Below, in pieces: positions 47,518 through 60,060 of a stretch of DNA of 64,000 nt. The notes beneath the pieces are model-generated. The model did no database searches. It saw only the letters and a list, made by a program, of their open reading frames with translations, and was not told the DNA's origin. This DNA is from Spirodela intermedia (taxonomy: Eukaryota > Streptophyta > Magnoliopsida > Alismatales > Araceae). Each line of letters starts with the position of its first letter. The first letter of the stretch is position 1. The position numbers were made by a program, and so were the translations under genes. The stretch is taken from the NCBI GenBank assembly GCA_902729315.2, contig LR746272.1:2328035-2392034 (forward strand), in the 5' to 3' direction.

Positions 47518-49436
47518 TCACAGCCTCGCCACGACTTGATCTGCGGGGCGGTTGAGTCCGGGGATGCATTCCGAGAGTGCGGCCACGAGCCTTCTCACGT
47601 CTTCCGAAGAATGCCCTGTCGTCAGGGTGACCCTCAGCCTGGAAGACGCAAAAATCATCGACTAGGGTCAGGGGTACTGGAAGACGGCGGGGGAAGGGGG
47701 GGCAGTGGCAGGAAGAATGAAGAATGATGGGAGAGGAAGGGAGAGGAAATGAGAACTCACCGGCAGGCGTCGGGGGCGACAGCCGGCGGCCTGATGGCGA
47801 TGATGTGGAAGCCACGCTCCAGCATGTGCTTGCTGGCATAGATAGCGGCGTCCTCGGAGCCGACCACCAGCGAAAGGATGGGGCTGGTTGCGGGGTGCTT
47901 CGTCAACGTCGCGAATTCCTGCACTCTGTTCCACAGCGCTTGCCTGCGCCAGACCTCCTTCTTGGCCACCGTCACAGCAGCTGCAGGGGATCAACGCGCG
48001 TAGAGAAAAATTGCGTTAAATATATGACGCAGGGCAGTGGTGACAATCACGCGGTTAAGTCTATCTGACGAAGAAGAACGGACGACTAGTGGCGGAAGGA
48101 ATGGACGCTGCGATCAGTACCGTAGGCGCCCGCGATGACGGGTAAGGGGGAAGCTGTCGTGAAAATGTAGGGACGGCCCGTCACCCGGACCAGGTCCGAC
48201 CATTTTTGGCTGCAGGCCACGAATCCGCCCAGGCATCCCCCGGCCTTGCTCAGTGTCCCGACGATGACGTCGATCTGATCTTCGATGCCGTAAACCTCTC
48301 CGATACCGCCGCCATTCCTCCCGCACACAAACGCCGTATGCGCCTGTAACGCGGCGAGGGTCAGTCCGGATCGGGAGAGGGAGACGGTAAAGAAGACGGC
48401 CCCGACGCCCAGAGAACACAAAGCGAATGACTCACTTCGTCGATGACGAATAGGAACCGGTGCTTCTTCCGGAGTTGCACGAGGTCAAGCATCGGCGCGA
48501 AGTCCCCTTCCATGCTGAACAAGCTGCGCCATGCAAAGAAAGGAGGAGGCCTCTTAGCACGGAAGCTTCACAGGAGCAGCGAGAAGAAGATGTTGCCGAA
48601 CGGAGATCGGTCGCCGCTATCAACTCAGTCTGTGTTACCTGTCCGTGATGACCACCTTCCTCTCGAGAGGGCAGTTTGAGAGGAGCTCGTCTAGATGCTG
48701 CATGTCGCTATGCCTGTACACGGAAACGACGGTTTGATGATGCCGCTCCATCATCCGGAGGCCGTCGATTATGGATGCGTGGTTCAAGGCATCAGAGAAC
48801 ACGGCGATCTTCTCGTGCGCCGCCGGCCTCCTCGACGCAGCGTTATGAGTGGCGACGCCTCCGAGCGCCGACAGGAAGGCAGTGTTTGCTGCGAATCCGG
48901 TGGGGGTTACGACGCACGCCTCCTTCTTGTGCATCTCCGCCAGGACATTCTCCAGCCGCCGGTGGTACTCGGTCTGGCCACTGGCCATAGCTGACGATCG
49001 CGGACCCATTCCGAACGCCAGAGCCGCCTGTTCGGTATTTGTGTACAGAATCAGAATCGGTCACCGATTACCGCGACGCGCGACGGACATTATTCTACCT
49101 CCAACGGGGGCGAGCTCGAAAGCCTACCTTCGCGGACGCCTTGCGGACGGCCGGATGGGTGCTGAGGTTGAGGTAGTCGTTGGCGGAGAAGAGGAGCATC
49201 CGGTTCCGAGCCGGTTCGCCGTCCTTCGCCGGGGCCGTGGGGTCCTCCACTTCCACCTCCAGCAAGGTCCGGTCCCAAGGGCCGGGGCCGTCAAACGTCT
49301 CGACGTCGGCCAGAGGATCCTCCTCGGCGCTGGGCTTGGCGAGGCACACCTTGGGCAAGTAGCTCAAAAAGTTGTTGTTGACCCTCGCGAATGCCCTGAC
49401 CACCCACTCTTCCCACATCGCTTCAACGGACGCCAT
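47518..49436 (-). CDS. BIOF: 8-amino-7-oxononanoate (KAPA) synthase, copy B, 6 exons
   Basis: Exons: 49436-49128, 49027-48639, 48523-48436, 48343-48121, 47980-47761, 47638-47518. The predicted 449-residue protein is the same as that of the gene at 13797-15722, including PLP Lys295 and the C-terminal ARL. The only coding difference I found is a synonymous ACC-to-ACA (Thr) change in exon 6. Intron 1 carries one substitution and intron 5 a shorter poly-G run. Leader and promoter sequence are also duplicated, so both genes may be expressed, doubling dosage of the biotin entry enzyme. Reads from the two copies will be hard to tell apart. Confidence 0.9.
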
Positions 49437-49913
49437 GCCTGCTCGTCGTGCTGGTTAGCGGTAGGATCGCGTAGTGGCCGCCTTCACGCCCGGGGGATTC
49501 TGGCGAGATAGGAAAGAGTAGTGGCTCGATGCAGGCGTTGAGCTCCGGATGGGTACAAACCTTTGCCCGTCGTTGCCTCTTTATGTAGGAGGATGCCCTC
49601 GAATGTCGCCGGGCCGTGGACTTTCTCGGCTCCGCGGTCCAGCATCTTCTCTGGTTGAATAGCGGCGACGTATCGCATTCCGGACGCCTATGTTGAATCC
49701 CGGCCAGTCCACTTTGGACTTGGACGCCGGTTTCGCTGCCTGAACGCCGTTCGCGAGTGTTGACCGCCGGAACATTGCGGATCCTAACCGTTGGGATGGA
49801 GACGGAGATGTAGGACCCCCGGATGGATGCTCGCCGGGCACCACCGGTAAACCTAGCACCATTCGCGACCGGTAAAGCCGGAGAGAGAGAGAGAGAGGGT
49901 CAAAGCTTACCAC
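49437..49913 (-). other. Leader/promoter region of KAPA synthase B with upstream ORF
   Basis: Copy of 15723-16199; the 64-residue upstream ORF (49581-49775) and the GA run (49881-49897) are unchanged. Same uncertainty about whether the ORF is translated. Confidence 0.35.
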
Positions 49914-50291
49914 TAGTAAAACAAATACAAAAGGGCAAAAATGAAAAAGATCTGGAAAAGGGAGAAATATTCGGGGATAAACTGGGAGCCGGGTAGATCA
50001 ATCTATACCGAAGTATTTACATGAACCGGAGGGGTTGGTTTCATTTAAGAGGAATGATGGACAGAAGAAGAGCCCCAGTGAATGAGAACCCGTGCATGCT
50101 ATCCTGGGTCACTGCGTCCGTAATAAATTAACAAATTGACGGCCGTGTAGTCGGTTCAAAGGCCCGATAAAAAAAGAATCGGCAAAGGGCCCGTCAACTT
50201 TTGACGGGGACGTTTCTTTTTCGTACTATGAATGTAGTACTCCACTTTGACCGTCGTCGGCAACTGATAATTTCGGATAGTGACGTGTCTG
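49914..50291. other. Intergenic, copy B, no gene seen
   Basis: Counterpart of 16200-16577. Nothing to annotate beyond possible promoter DNA of the KAPA synthase gene. Confidence 0.6.
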
Positions 50292-52027
50292 TTATGTGAC
50301 TTACTCATTGTATATTAAATCATATAAATTTAAAATTTATAAAACTAGAAAGTATTAATTTTAGAACTTTTAGAATTATATCCACAAAAATAAATAAACG
50401 GCTCCAAAGCTAGTAGAAAAATTTCAAATTGATCATAATGGTGTAACATAATGTTAAGAAAAAATTAATAATTTTTATTAAATAATATGTTTTAATATGA
50501 TTTTTGAACTAAAATATTATAAGAAAATCCTTTTAAAATTTAGATAAAGAAGAAAATTCGTGCGCTTACTTCAGGCATTAGTCACCACCACTCGAATGCT
50601 GATTTTGGAGAAATGGAGTTCTGCTCAATAATTATTGTGTAAGTGATTTCAAAAGTTTAGGTCAATGTGATCTAAATTTGTAAGCACCAAATGAATTGTA
50701 ATGAACTAAAAAATAGTTTTCAAACTTAAATTTAAGCAGACGATTGTTAATCTAAAGATTAAATGAGTTTCAATAAGGAAAATAAAGTAATGACATCGCA
50801 ATAGTGATCGTCTAAATTTTTGATGTTCAAAAGGTTTCTTAATAATGTCAATGGTCTCAAAGGTTATCTTTAAATGCGCACAATGTGAGCACTCTCTAGA
50901 TTTTCATGCAAAGTCCAAGAAGCAAAGATAAGTGGTGGTAAAGTTTCTCTCATGACTGTCACCTATAGAGTTGAGCTTGATGGAGGTGGAGCATGTATTA
51001 GGGAGCTTCATCTTTAGGTCCTCAAAGTGAGATGAGGCTCTTGATTACATTCAAAACACTCTATGGAGATTACAACAAATCTCTTAACGGATTCTTTTGC
51101 CGTTAACAATGGCTTATTTGTTGACCAACATGTAATGATTTTCCTTTAATAATTCATGATTTTGCTATCTAGAATCTTTATTTAGTTGCTAAAGATAATC
51201 ATTGATTATAACTAATGAAAATTTTGTCAATGATCGACAAAATCTATCTAGTACTTGTTATGTTAACTATTTCTTTACTGAAATATTACATAGTTAAAAT
51301 AGAAGAAAACATAAATTTTGACATCGATGAGATTCGAACCTCTACTGATCACTTGGTTACATAAGTAATGGTAAAAAACATTCACTTATACCATTGAAAT
51401 AGTGAAAATATGAGAGTTTAACCTTCTCTTTATATATGGGCATTTTTGGCATTATCTTAGCCAACAAGAATAGCTGATAATTTAGTCCCACATTAATTGT
51501 TTCAAAGAGTTTTGGATGTATATAAGTTTGGGTGCTCTTATACATACAAGTTCCTTTTCCCATAAACAAAATGGCTAGAACCATCTAGGGGAAGGCTAAA
51601 TCGGGTGGTCCACCCACAAGTACACACGTGTGATGAGATTATACCTTGCCCCCATACACCAATTTGACTCAAGTGATGTCGAAGGTGAGTGACACACTTT
51701 ATATGGGTTCCTTGAGCCACTTGAGTCCAGCTCACGGTTTCGTTCAATTTGGGTCTACCCCCTTGAGCACAATGCCCTTTGGGTCAATTATTGACTACCA
51801 ATTGGCCAGCAAGTTGCCCCATTTTTAATATGTATTTATTTATTTTATTTTTCTTTATTTAAATATGAAAACATGAATATAAAAATCACATAATTAAAGA
51901 TAAATTCATAATAATGTAAAAACCATTTTTCTCAATTTAAAGTAAATTAAGTTATTTTTCATGAGTTAATGTATAAAATATATTATTAAACTAACTATCA
52001 AACTCATGATAATAAATACTTATTACA
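50292..52027 (-). mobile_element. Diverged Athila-type LTR, copy B (1736 bp)
   Basis: Counterpart of 16578-18313 with the same ends. The USE-like GTCCCACATTA is at 51485-51495, followed by a TATATA box about 23 nt on. The B-box-like motif is also kept. Confidence 0.65.
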
Positions 52028-54605
52028 CCTGCTAACTTGGATCATTACTAGCGACTTAGCAATGTTTTATCATTAAATCATTCCTTCAAAACATGTATTC
52101 TAATTTTTTCCTTAAAAACTCATTCTTAAATCTTAAATCACAGCCATTATAAAAGGTAAAATCATTAACTCTACAATCCTTGAATATAAGTAGCACCATT
52201 ATACCCCAAAATGAATACTCACATTTTAATGTTAGAAAGAATTGTTTAAAGTTGATGAATCATCACATGGTTCAAAATCACAAGATACAATTTGAAAAGA
52301 GTTATAGATCTTTGTGTTTTACACTCCTCGAAATGACATACTTGATCTAATTTAGCCTTGTTTATGAATTCAGCCTTCCTCTAATTCGTAGTCATCCTCC
52401 CCCTATTTGTCTTAAATAACCATCTAGTACCTAGATTCATCATCCAATCCACATTCTAACTTTTGGTCATGGGTTTGAAGATTACATCTCCTCTCTAATT
52501 GGTTTGCATGGGATTACAAGTAGAAGATAGAATATGAGAATAAATTTTCACTTCCCCTTTTTATGACATATTTTTGTCCTCTTCTTTTCTTTTTCTTTGT
52601 TCTTCTCTTTGTCTATGTCCACTATCTAAGAATCTACGTGTTATTACACTCTACTAGAGCAATTGTTCAACAAATGTACTGTTGATTATTGGGCTCAACC
52701 CATTGAGAATTTCACCTCAAAACTCTTTTCTAAATTTACAGCTCTAGAAGGTCAATAGTTTATTACAAGCTTCAACTCTTTTGAATGATTAAACATCAAT
52801 TTAATCATTATTTTTTCCCCAAAAGTATTATATAGTATTTCACCATGTATTATTTTTGGATGAAGGCATTGACTTAGGACAAGTTTGGAAACTTGATGCA
52901 GAAGATGATGGTAAAGACACAATTCTTGCTATCCTCTTCCTATAAGGAAGTTGACTGGATGTAAAAAAAGTTATTGGCTTAAATTGAATTCCTTGACTCA
53001 TCTTCTTGTTTTTTCACTAGCAAAGAAAAGCTCTTGAATCCACATAGAATGTTTTTTGTAAAATGCCAACAAGAATTTTGAGATGGTCAAAAGTGATGAA
53101 TTAGAACACATTAACTACTGAAGAGGTGTTAATTTATAAAGAGACTTCATTGAAAAACTCTCATATTGTCTTTAGTTGCAATATATTTAAATTCTAAAGC
53201 TATTTAAATATTTAAATGACCGAAAGGTAATAATACATGAACTATAGACTTCAAATATCCTCTGAAATAAATCAATACATGCTACCACTAAATACAAAAA
53301 TATATTTTTGAAGCTTATCAATTTGACTAAGTCCAATAAAGATTAGTTAACATCAAAATATAATTGATAATAAATCTCAAAATAAACTAATGAGTTAAGA
53401 ATCAAAATTTATCCAAATAATCTCAAACGTATTTTGATCATCTAGTAGACACATTGATCATGATCTCCAAATAGAAAATCATAACTTCAATGTTGACTAG
53501 TAGTTGTTTGATTTCAATTCAATAGATTAATTTGATATCCAGACTATATGAAAGTAATGATTTCTAAACATGGGTATTTGGTGTACTAAGTTAACTTTTA
53601 TACAGATTTTATCTCATTAATTCTCTCTGATTATGGAGGGCTAATCATTACTTTCCCACATTTACAGTTTCTATAAATATTATGAAACAATAATTTCAAG
53701 TGGTAAAATCTACTAAATTTGGGAGTTAAATATTATGAGATTCACATGCATTGTTTGGGTTACTATTTGAATATTTTTTGTTAATACTCTAAATTCTTTC
53801 TGAATTTATATTTATTTACATATAAACTCATACATAAATAATAGTTATTTATAAATTAAGCACAGATGTTAAATATAAATTAATATTTTAATTTATCTCC
53901 TAGGTGTATGTCATTATCAAAATATTATATATTTAATATTCTAACACATTTATTTCAATGAGCCAAGATAGATAATTCTAAGCCCATCTCCACACCCATT
54001 AATACATTATTAATACATGTAAATTTTAATACTATTTCCAACCATGTATAATTTTATTTATATAGAAGACATGTGGAGGTTTTCAGGACCTCAATATTTT
54101 TCATTCATATATTGAATTTGTAGTTAATTGGACATGTCAGTTCATGTACGACCTACAGATAAATTATCAAATACATCATGTATTCTCTAAAGAAAGTTAT
54201 CAAACATAGTTTACTTTGATGGTACTTTAGTCTTTAACTTGGTACTTTAAATAGTGCAAGTTAAGTTGGGTTTTGATAGCGTTCAATGAACCACAAACAA
54301 GTACCTTATTTTCTTAAGGTACAACTTATGTCATTAAGATGTAAGAAGTATGTCCAAGTCTTAGATCTGGCACCAAAGTATAACACAAAGATAGTTGCAG
54401 ATCACATTATAAAGTTAATTTGGATGTGTTCATTTCTACATTGACTTCATATTTTATGTGTGAGTAAGTGGTATCAAAACAAATCCTAGTATTCTTGGTC
54501 TCCACAAAGGACTAAGAAGCAAATATTCTTACTAAAAGACTCTCAAGTAGTCTCTTCTTGAGAGATCATCACAATGTGATATATTAACTTGGTTTGATTG
54601 GGTGT
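52028..54605 (-). mobile_element. Non-coding body of diverged Athila-type element, copy B
   Basis: Counterpart of 18314-20948, lacking a 55-bp block between two GTTG repeats (joint at about 53495). AT-rich with no gene. Ends at the chromovirus insertion at 54606. Confidence 0.4.
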
Positions 54606-56611
54606 TGATGCAGGACGGGACGAGAACTCTTGTACATGATCAATGAAACTCAAGACCGGGGATGGGGCAGTCGGACCGATCTGATAAGAATGTATGGATC
54701 CTAGACTCTAGGTCTGACCACCTAACCTAAGTACAGGCAGGCGTACCAATATGTACTATCAACCTAGGACAACCCAAGAAACACTCGACGATGGTAAGTG
54801 TGAGACCCTCTCGGTCCACATCTGGACAGACGGCGGAACGGTCATCGTGAAGTAGCCTAGGGCTGTAGCTCACAAACGGTGACGAGTCTGACGCAGCGTC
54901 AAAAGTCACGATCCTATAACCCGTCCTATCCTATCTACGTTCTCTAGATGGCAGTGGAAATGAGCCGAGAAAACCCTTCGAAAGATAATTAAACTTAAGT
55001 AAGAAGGGGGTACGGAGCTAACCTTCGGGGCTGCATAGCCTGGCGGGTCGTGATGGAGCGGAGACTCGACGTAAGTAGAGACGTCTGGTGAAGAGCGATG
55101 CTCAGCGTCAACGATTGATCCTGGTCGAGAGTCGTAGTAGTCGTCGTCGTAAGGCGTGGTGTGGTCGGCGTGGGCGTGGGCCCACTGGTGGGCTGAAGGG
55201 CACGCTAGTGAGAGCGCACGGCAAGCCGCGCAGTGTGCCTTGGGCATGCGGGCAGTGGCGCCAGGTGGGTGTGCAGGCCGCAGGAGCCGGCACGGGGGGC
55301 ACGCGCAGCGGCGGCGCTTCGGCGGGAATGCCGAGCATCGGTGGTTGGGCGAAAGCCCAACTGTTGCCGGAAGGATCGGCCTTCTCTGGCAGCGTCGGGA
55401 AGTGGAGCAGAGGAAGGAGACGATCCCGGCCGACGATACCAGGGAGGGTTGAGCCCTCCTGGTCTAGGCGGCGCCGGAAATGGCGCAACGGCAGCAGATC
55501 GTCGGGAAACTCCGGCGGGGGCCTGTGCGGAGCTTGGACTAGATCTGGCTCATCAGCACGGCTGCAGGGTCTCTCCTGACGTCAGCGGCAGGTAGGCGTT
55601 CGTTGGCGAACGGCCAGCGACTAGGCGGAGTGGCGGATGGTGGCTCCGGCGAGTTTATGGTGGAGTTCCGAAGGAAGAGGGGGTAGTCGAACTAGGAGTC
55701 AATAGACTCCGGTGGAGTGCTCGGCGACGGCTCGTAAGGAGGCGAAGCAAGCCCCTTTCGTCACAACGGTGTGACGGGGTTCCAACAAAGGCGGCGGCGG
55801 TTGCAGCGGCAACTGCGACCGTTTCATCCGGTGAAGGTGGCGATCTCACGAGCGGCAATGAAGATGTCTGGCGGTGACAGTTGGTCTCAGGCGGCGGCGG
55901 GACTTCTTAGGCAGCAGCGTCACGATGAACGAAGTCCTTAAAGGGTATCGACGGCCTTCTTCTCCCTCCTTCCCTCCCTATCCTAGGTCACGACGAAGGT
56001 AACTCACAAATGATAATCTCTCACAAAATTCGGCGCTTCTTGTTGAGGGAGGGTCCTACCTCCCCTTATATAGGGCCCACAAGTGGGCTAAGTGGAGGGG
56101 GGGCCACTTGAGGCCCTCAAGCCCATAAGCCACAAAAAGGCTACAAAAGGGGCTTATTGGGCCTCTAAAAGAGAGACCCAATAAGCTCCCCTAAAAGGAG
56201 AAAGAGGAGGGCCCTCGTACGGTGCTTAAGTGGGCCTCAAATGAAGACCTAAATAAGCCCCAAAAGAGGCCCAAAAGGAAAGACACATAGGTCCCCCCCC
56301 TTAGAGTTTTAATTGAGCCTGAAAAGAGAGACCCAATTAAACCATAAAGAAAGGGAGACACAAACAACAACACACACACAGAATTGGGCTCGCTAACACA
56401 CAAATGTGAGGCCCAACAAGTCAACGTGAAAATACAAAGAAAGATAAGGGTGACCTCGAGCTCGTCGTCGTCACGGAGGTGGAATGTCGTCATCCCAAAG
56501 GGCTTGGCCGTGTAGCAAAAGCCAGGCTCCTTTGTCTTTGCACGTTGATCGAGCTGAACTCGGACTGCCGGTGTCTCTTGAGCTGATGGAGATGGGTCCC
56601 GCTTGCCATCA
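54606..56611 (-). repeat. 3' LTR of chromovirus G3 (2006 bp)
   Basis: TGATGCAGG...CCATCA. Minus-strand TATATAAG at 56065-56072. It carries about one minisatellite unit and the CAGTCGGACC edge variant, unlike the 5' LTR of the same element. Confidence 0.85.
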
Positions 56612-59600
56612 ATCCTCTCGGGGTCGAAAGAACTCGACTCCGACGAGTTGGCAAGTGGGGAAGGCAGGGGCTCTAGCAGGTCTGGTCGTAGTCGCTCCAA
56701 GTTTGCCTCCAAAATCCAAGCATCGTCCTCCGACGGGTGACCCTGCCAATGTACTTGGAAGCTCTGCGAAACTCCGTTCCCTATAAAGTCAATTACCTCC
56801 TGAAGAATCTCCTCGACTCGCTCGTGCCAATCAAGAGGTAAAATGAGGGGAGTGGACTCTATGGCAAACTCTCTCTTAGAAAAGGGGCCGGTAGATGAGG
56901 GCTCGATGTTAGATGAAAGAGGTGGGGCTTGGTGCGACGCCAAATCCGCCATGTTGAATGTGGAGCTAATCCCCCACGAAGGAGGGATGTCGACGGCATA
57001 GGCGTTCTCGCCTATTCGGGAAAGAACACGAAACGGGCTGACGCTACGAGCATGAAGCCTCGTAGCAGAGCCAGGAGCGTAACGCTCGGGCCTCATCCTC
57101 ACCATAACTTGGTCTCCCACTTGGAAGATCCAGGGTCGACGATGCATATCGGCAGCCTGCTTGTACAATGCATTCTGACTCTGTATCCTATCGTGGATGT
57201 CTTGATGCAACTGACTAACATGTTGGGCGAATGCGACACCATCCTCGGAAACTCTAACATGAGGGTCTAGGGGTACTAGATCTAGGGGCTTGTAGGGCGC
57301 TAAGCCCTGTGCGATCTCGAAGGGGCTCATGCTAGTGGTATAGTTGGTCGAGGAGTTATAGGCAAACTCGGTGCGTGATATGATCAGATCCCAAGTGGTC
57401 AAGCTCTTGCCGACTAATGACTAAAGCAGATTTCCTAAGCTACGATTGATGACCTTGATCTGGCCGTCAGTCTATGGATGGTAAGCAGTGGAGAACTTGA
57501 GCTTAGTCCCAAGTAAGCTCCAAAGAGTCCTCCAGAAGTGTTTGGTAAACCGTACGTCATGGTCTGAGACAATAGACTTGGGTAGTCCATGAAGGCGTAG
57601 AATCTCTCTAAAGTAGAGGCTAGGGACCTTGGAGGTGTCAGAGGTTTTCAAACATGGCACGAAGTGTGCCATCTTTGAAAACCTATTGACGACCACCATG
57701 ATCGAGTCGTGTCGTCGTGCAGTGCACAGGAGTCCCAAAATGAAGTCCATGCTGACGTCGTCTCATTGGCAGGTCTGCACTGGAAGTGGCATGTAGAGTC
57801 CAACATTCTTCTTTACCTGCTTGGCGAGTGCGCACACTCGACACTGAGCAACGATGTTCCCTACATCGCGCTTGAGGGTCAGCCAGTAGAATTGGTACTC
57901 GACTGCTGCGATGGTCTTATCGCGACCGAAATGGCCGGATAGACCTCCTGCGTGACATTCTCAAGTGAGGAAGTCACGGAGGGATGTGCGTGGAACACAC
58001 AGTCTGCTCCTAAAGAACAGACATCCGTTGACCACAAGGAAGTCCTTATGATCTCGGGATGGACCATCCAAGAGTGCTCGTAGAACGTGGCCGAAGTCCG
58101 GGCAATCTGCGTAAGAATCCGGTAGGGACTCAAATCCTGTCACCTGAACCTTCATGAGGTTCAGCAAGTGGACTCATCGGCTGAGGGCGTCTGCCATCAC
58201 GTTCTCCTTGCCCTTCTTGTGGCGAAGGACGAAGGTGAAGTCCTGCAAGTACTCGACCCATCGTGTGTGTCGATCGCTCAACTTCCGTTGAGAGTGCAGA
58301 TACTTCAAGGCCTCATGGTTCGAGAAGAGCACAAACTCTTTATAAAGGAGGTAATGGCGCCAATGTTTGAGAGCCTGAATGACGGCGTAGAACTCACGAT
58401 TGTAAGTGGAGTATCTAAGCCTCACATCATTCAGCTTCTTGCTGAAGTACTCTATAGGATGGCCTTCCTAGCTAAGGACACCCCCAATACCGACACTCGA
58501 GGCGTCACAGGCGACCTCAAATACCTTGCCAAAGTCGGGTAGGTGAAGTATCAATGCCTGAGTGATAAGAGCCTTCACCCGATCGAAGGCCTATTCAGCT
58601 GCCTCTATCCAAAGGAAGGTCTCCTTCTTGAGGCAATCAGTAAGCAGAGTGGTAATGGAACTAAAGTCTTGAATGAAGCGACGGTAGAACGTCACTAGTC
58701 CAATGAAGCTCCGGATGTCATGCATGCTGCCTGGCCATGGCCAGGTGACTATCGCGCGGACCTTTTCGGGGTCCGTGGAAACTCCTCGCTCAGAGACAAC
58801 AAAACTGAGGAACGTAACCTCGGAAGTGAAGAAACTACACTTCTTAGGATGGGCATAAAGCTTCTCCTGTCGAAGTGCCTCAAACACTTGTCGTAAGTGC
58901 TGGAGGTGGGAGCCTCAAGTACCGCTGTAGACCAAGATGTCATCGAAGTATACTACGACGAACTTGCCAATAAATAGGTGTAAAATCTCGTTCATTAGCC
59001 TCTGGAATGTACTGGGCACGTTGGAGAGGCCAAATGGCATGACCCTCCACTCGTACAGGCCCTCCTTGATCTTGAAGGCAGTCTTCCACTCGTCCCCTAG
59101 ACGTATCCTGACCTGATGATAACCACTGCATAGATATATCTTTGAAAAGATAGTGGCTCCTATCATCATGTCGAATAAGTCCTGTAATTGCGGGATCAAA
59201 AAATGGTATTTAACCGTTATCCTATTGATCGCGCGACTGTTGCAACACATGCGCCAAGTGCCATCCTTCTTCGGCGCTAGTAATGCAGGCATGGCGCAGG
59301 GACTAAGGCTCGGCTAGATGAGTCCTTTGTCCAAAAGCTCTTGTATCTATCGACTAAGCTCCTCGTACTTGGCCGGCTCTATGTGATAGTGTGGCAGGTT
59401 CGAGAGTGATGCTCCAGGAACCAAGTCGATAGCATGCTGAATGTGCCTCAATGGAGGCAGGTCTCTAGGAAGCTCCTCTAGGAGTACATCGGCGTACTCT
59501 GATAATATACCCTCGACTTTTGGAGAAGGCGGGGTAAGGGTCGTGTTGTCTCGCATATCCAAAGCAAGAGCGAAGCACGTTGGGGATTCATCTATGTCTG

Positions 59601-60060
59601 ACGTGATCTCATGCTGAAAGGCAGGTCCCTTCATCACGATTAACCCAACACGTGACTTAGGGTCACGCTTTGGTGTGGGCTTGTTGATATGCGGATACCA
59701 AACAAGTCGGCGATCTCAATACATGAAAGAGCAAGTGTTTGCTCTTCCCATGAGTTGGACGTCATAGTCAAACAACCAGGGCTGTCCAAGTATGATGCCG
59801 TCGTTTTTCATCGGAAGGACATCACACAAGATGTGCTCATCATAGGTGCTCACCCTAAGTGGCACTTGGCATTGTCAACGAATGGGTAGTGCGGTGGCGT
59901 CTATCCACAATACGTCGTAAGGGGCTGGATGGCTGATAGTATTCAGCCCTACCCTCTACAAGACCTAGTCTGACACAGCATTGACGCAACTGTCACTGTC
60001 CATGATCACCTTGTAGGCGTGTCCGTTGCTCTTCACATAGGTGTAGAAGGTCGACGTGCG
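56503..60060 (-). pseudogene. Chromovirus pol, copy B, inactivated but RT motif kept
   Basis: Protease near 59992-60000 reads DSD instead of DSG. RT 59292-58915 keeps YFDD (58939-58950). RNase H is at 58425-58174, the integrase zinc region at 58133-57879, and the integrase core at 57750-57472 (MDFILGL, then SDHDVRF). The C-terminal ORF 57402-56191 contains the GPY-like linker and the chromodomain (about 56817-56677, FQVHWQGHPSEDDAWILEANLERL). Residues 264-299 of this ORF lie inside the LTR. The TAG that ends pol in copy A is AAG here (56503-56505), so the frame runs on into LTR sequence to 56191. In-frame stops separate the pieces. Confidence 0.83.
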
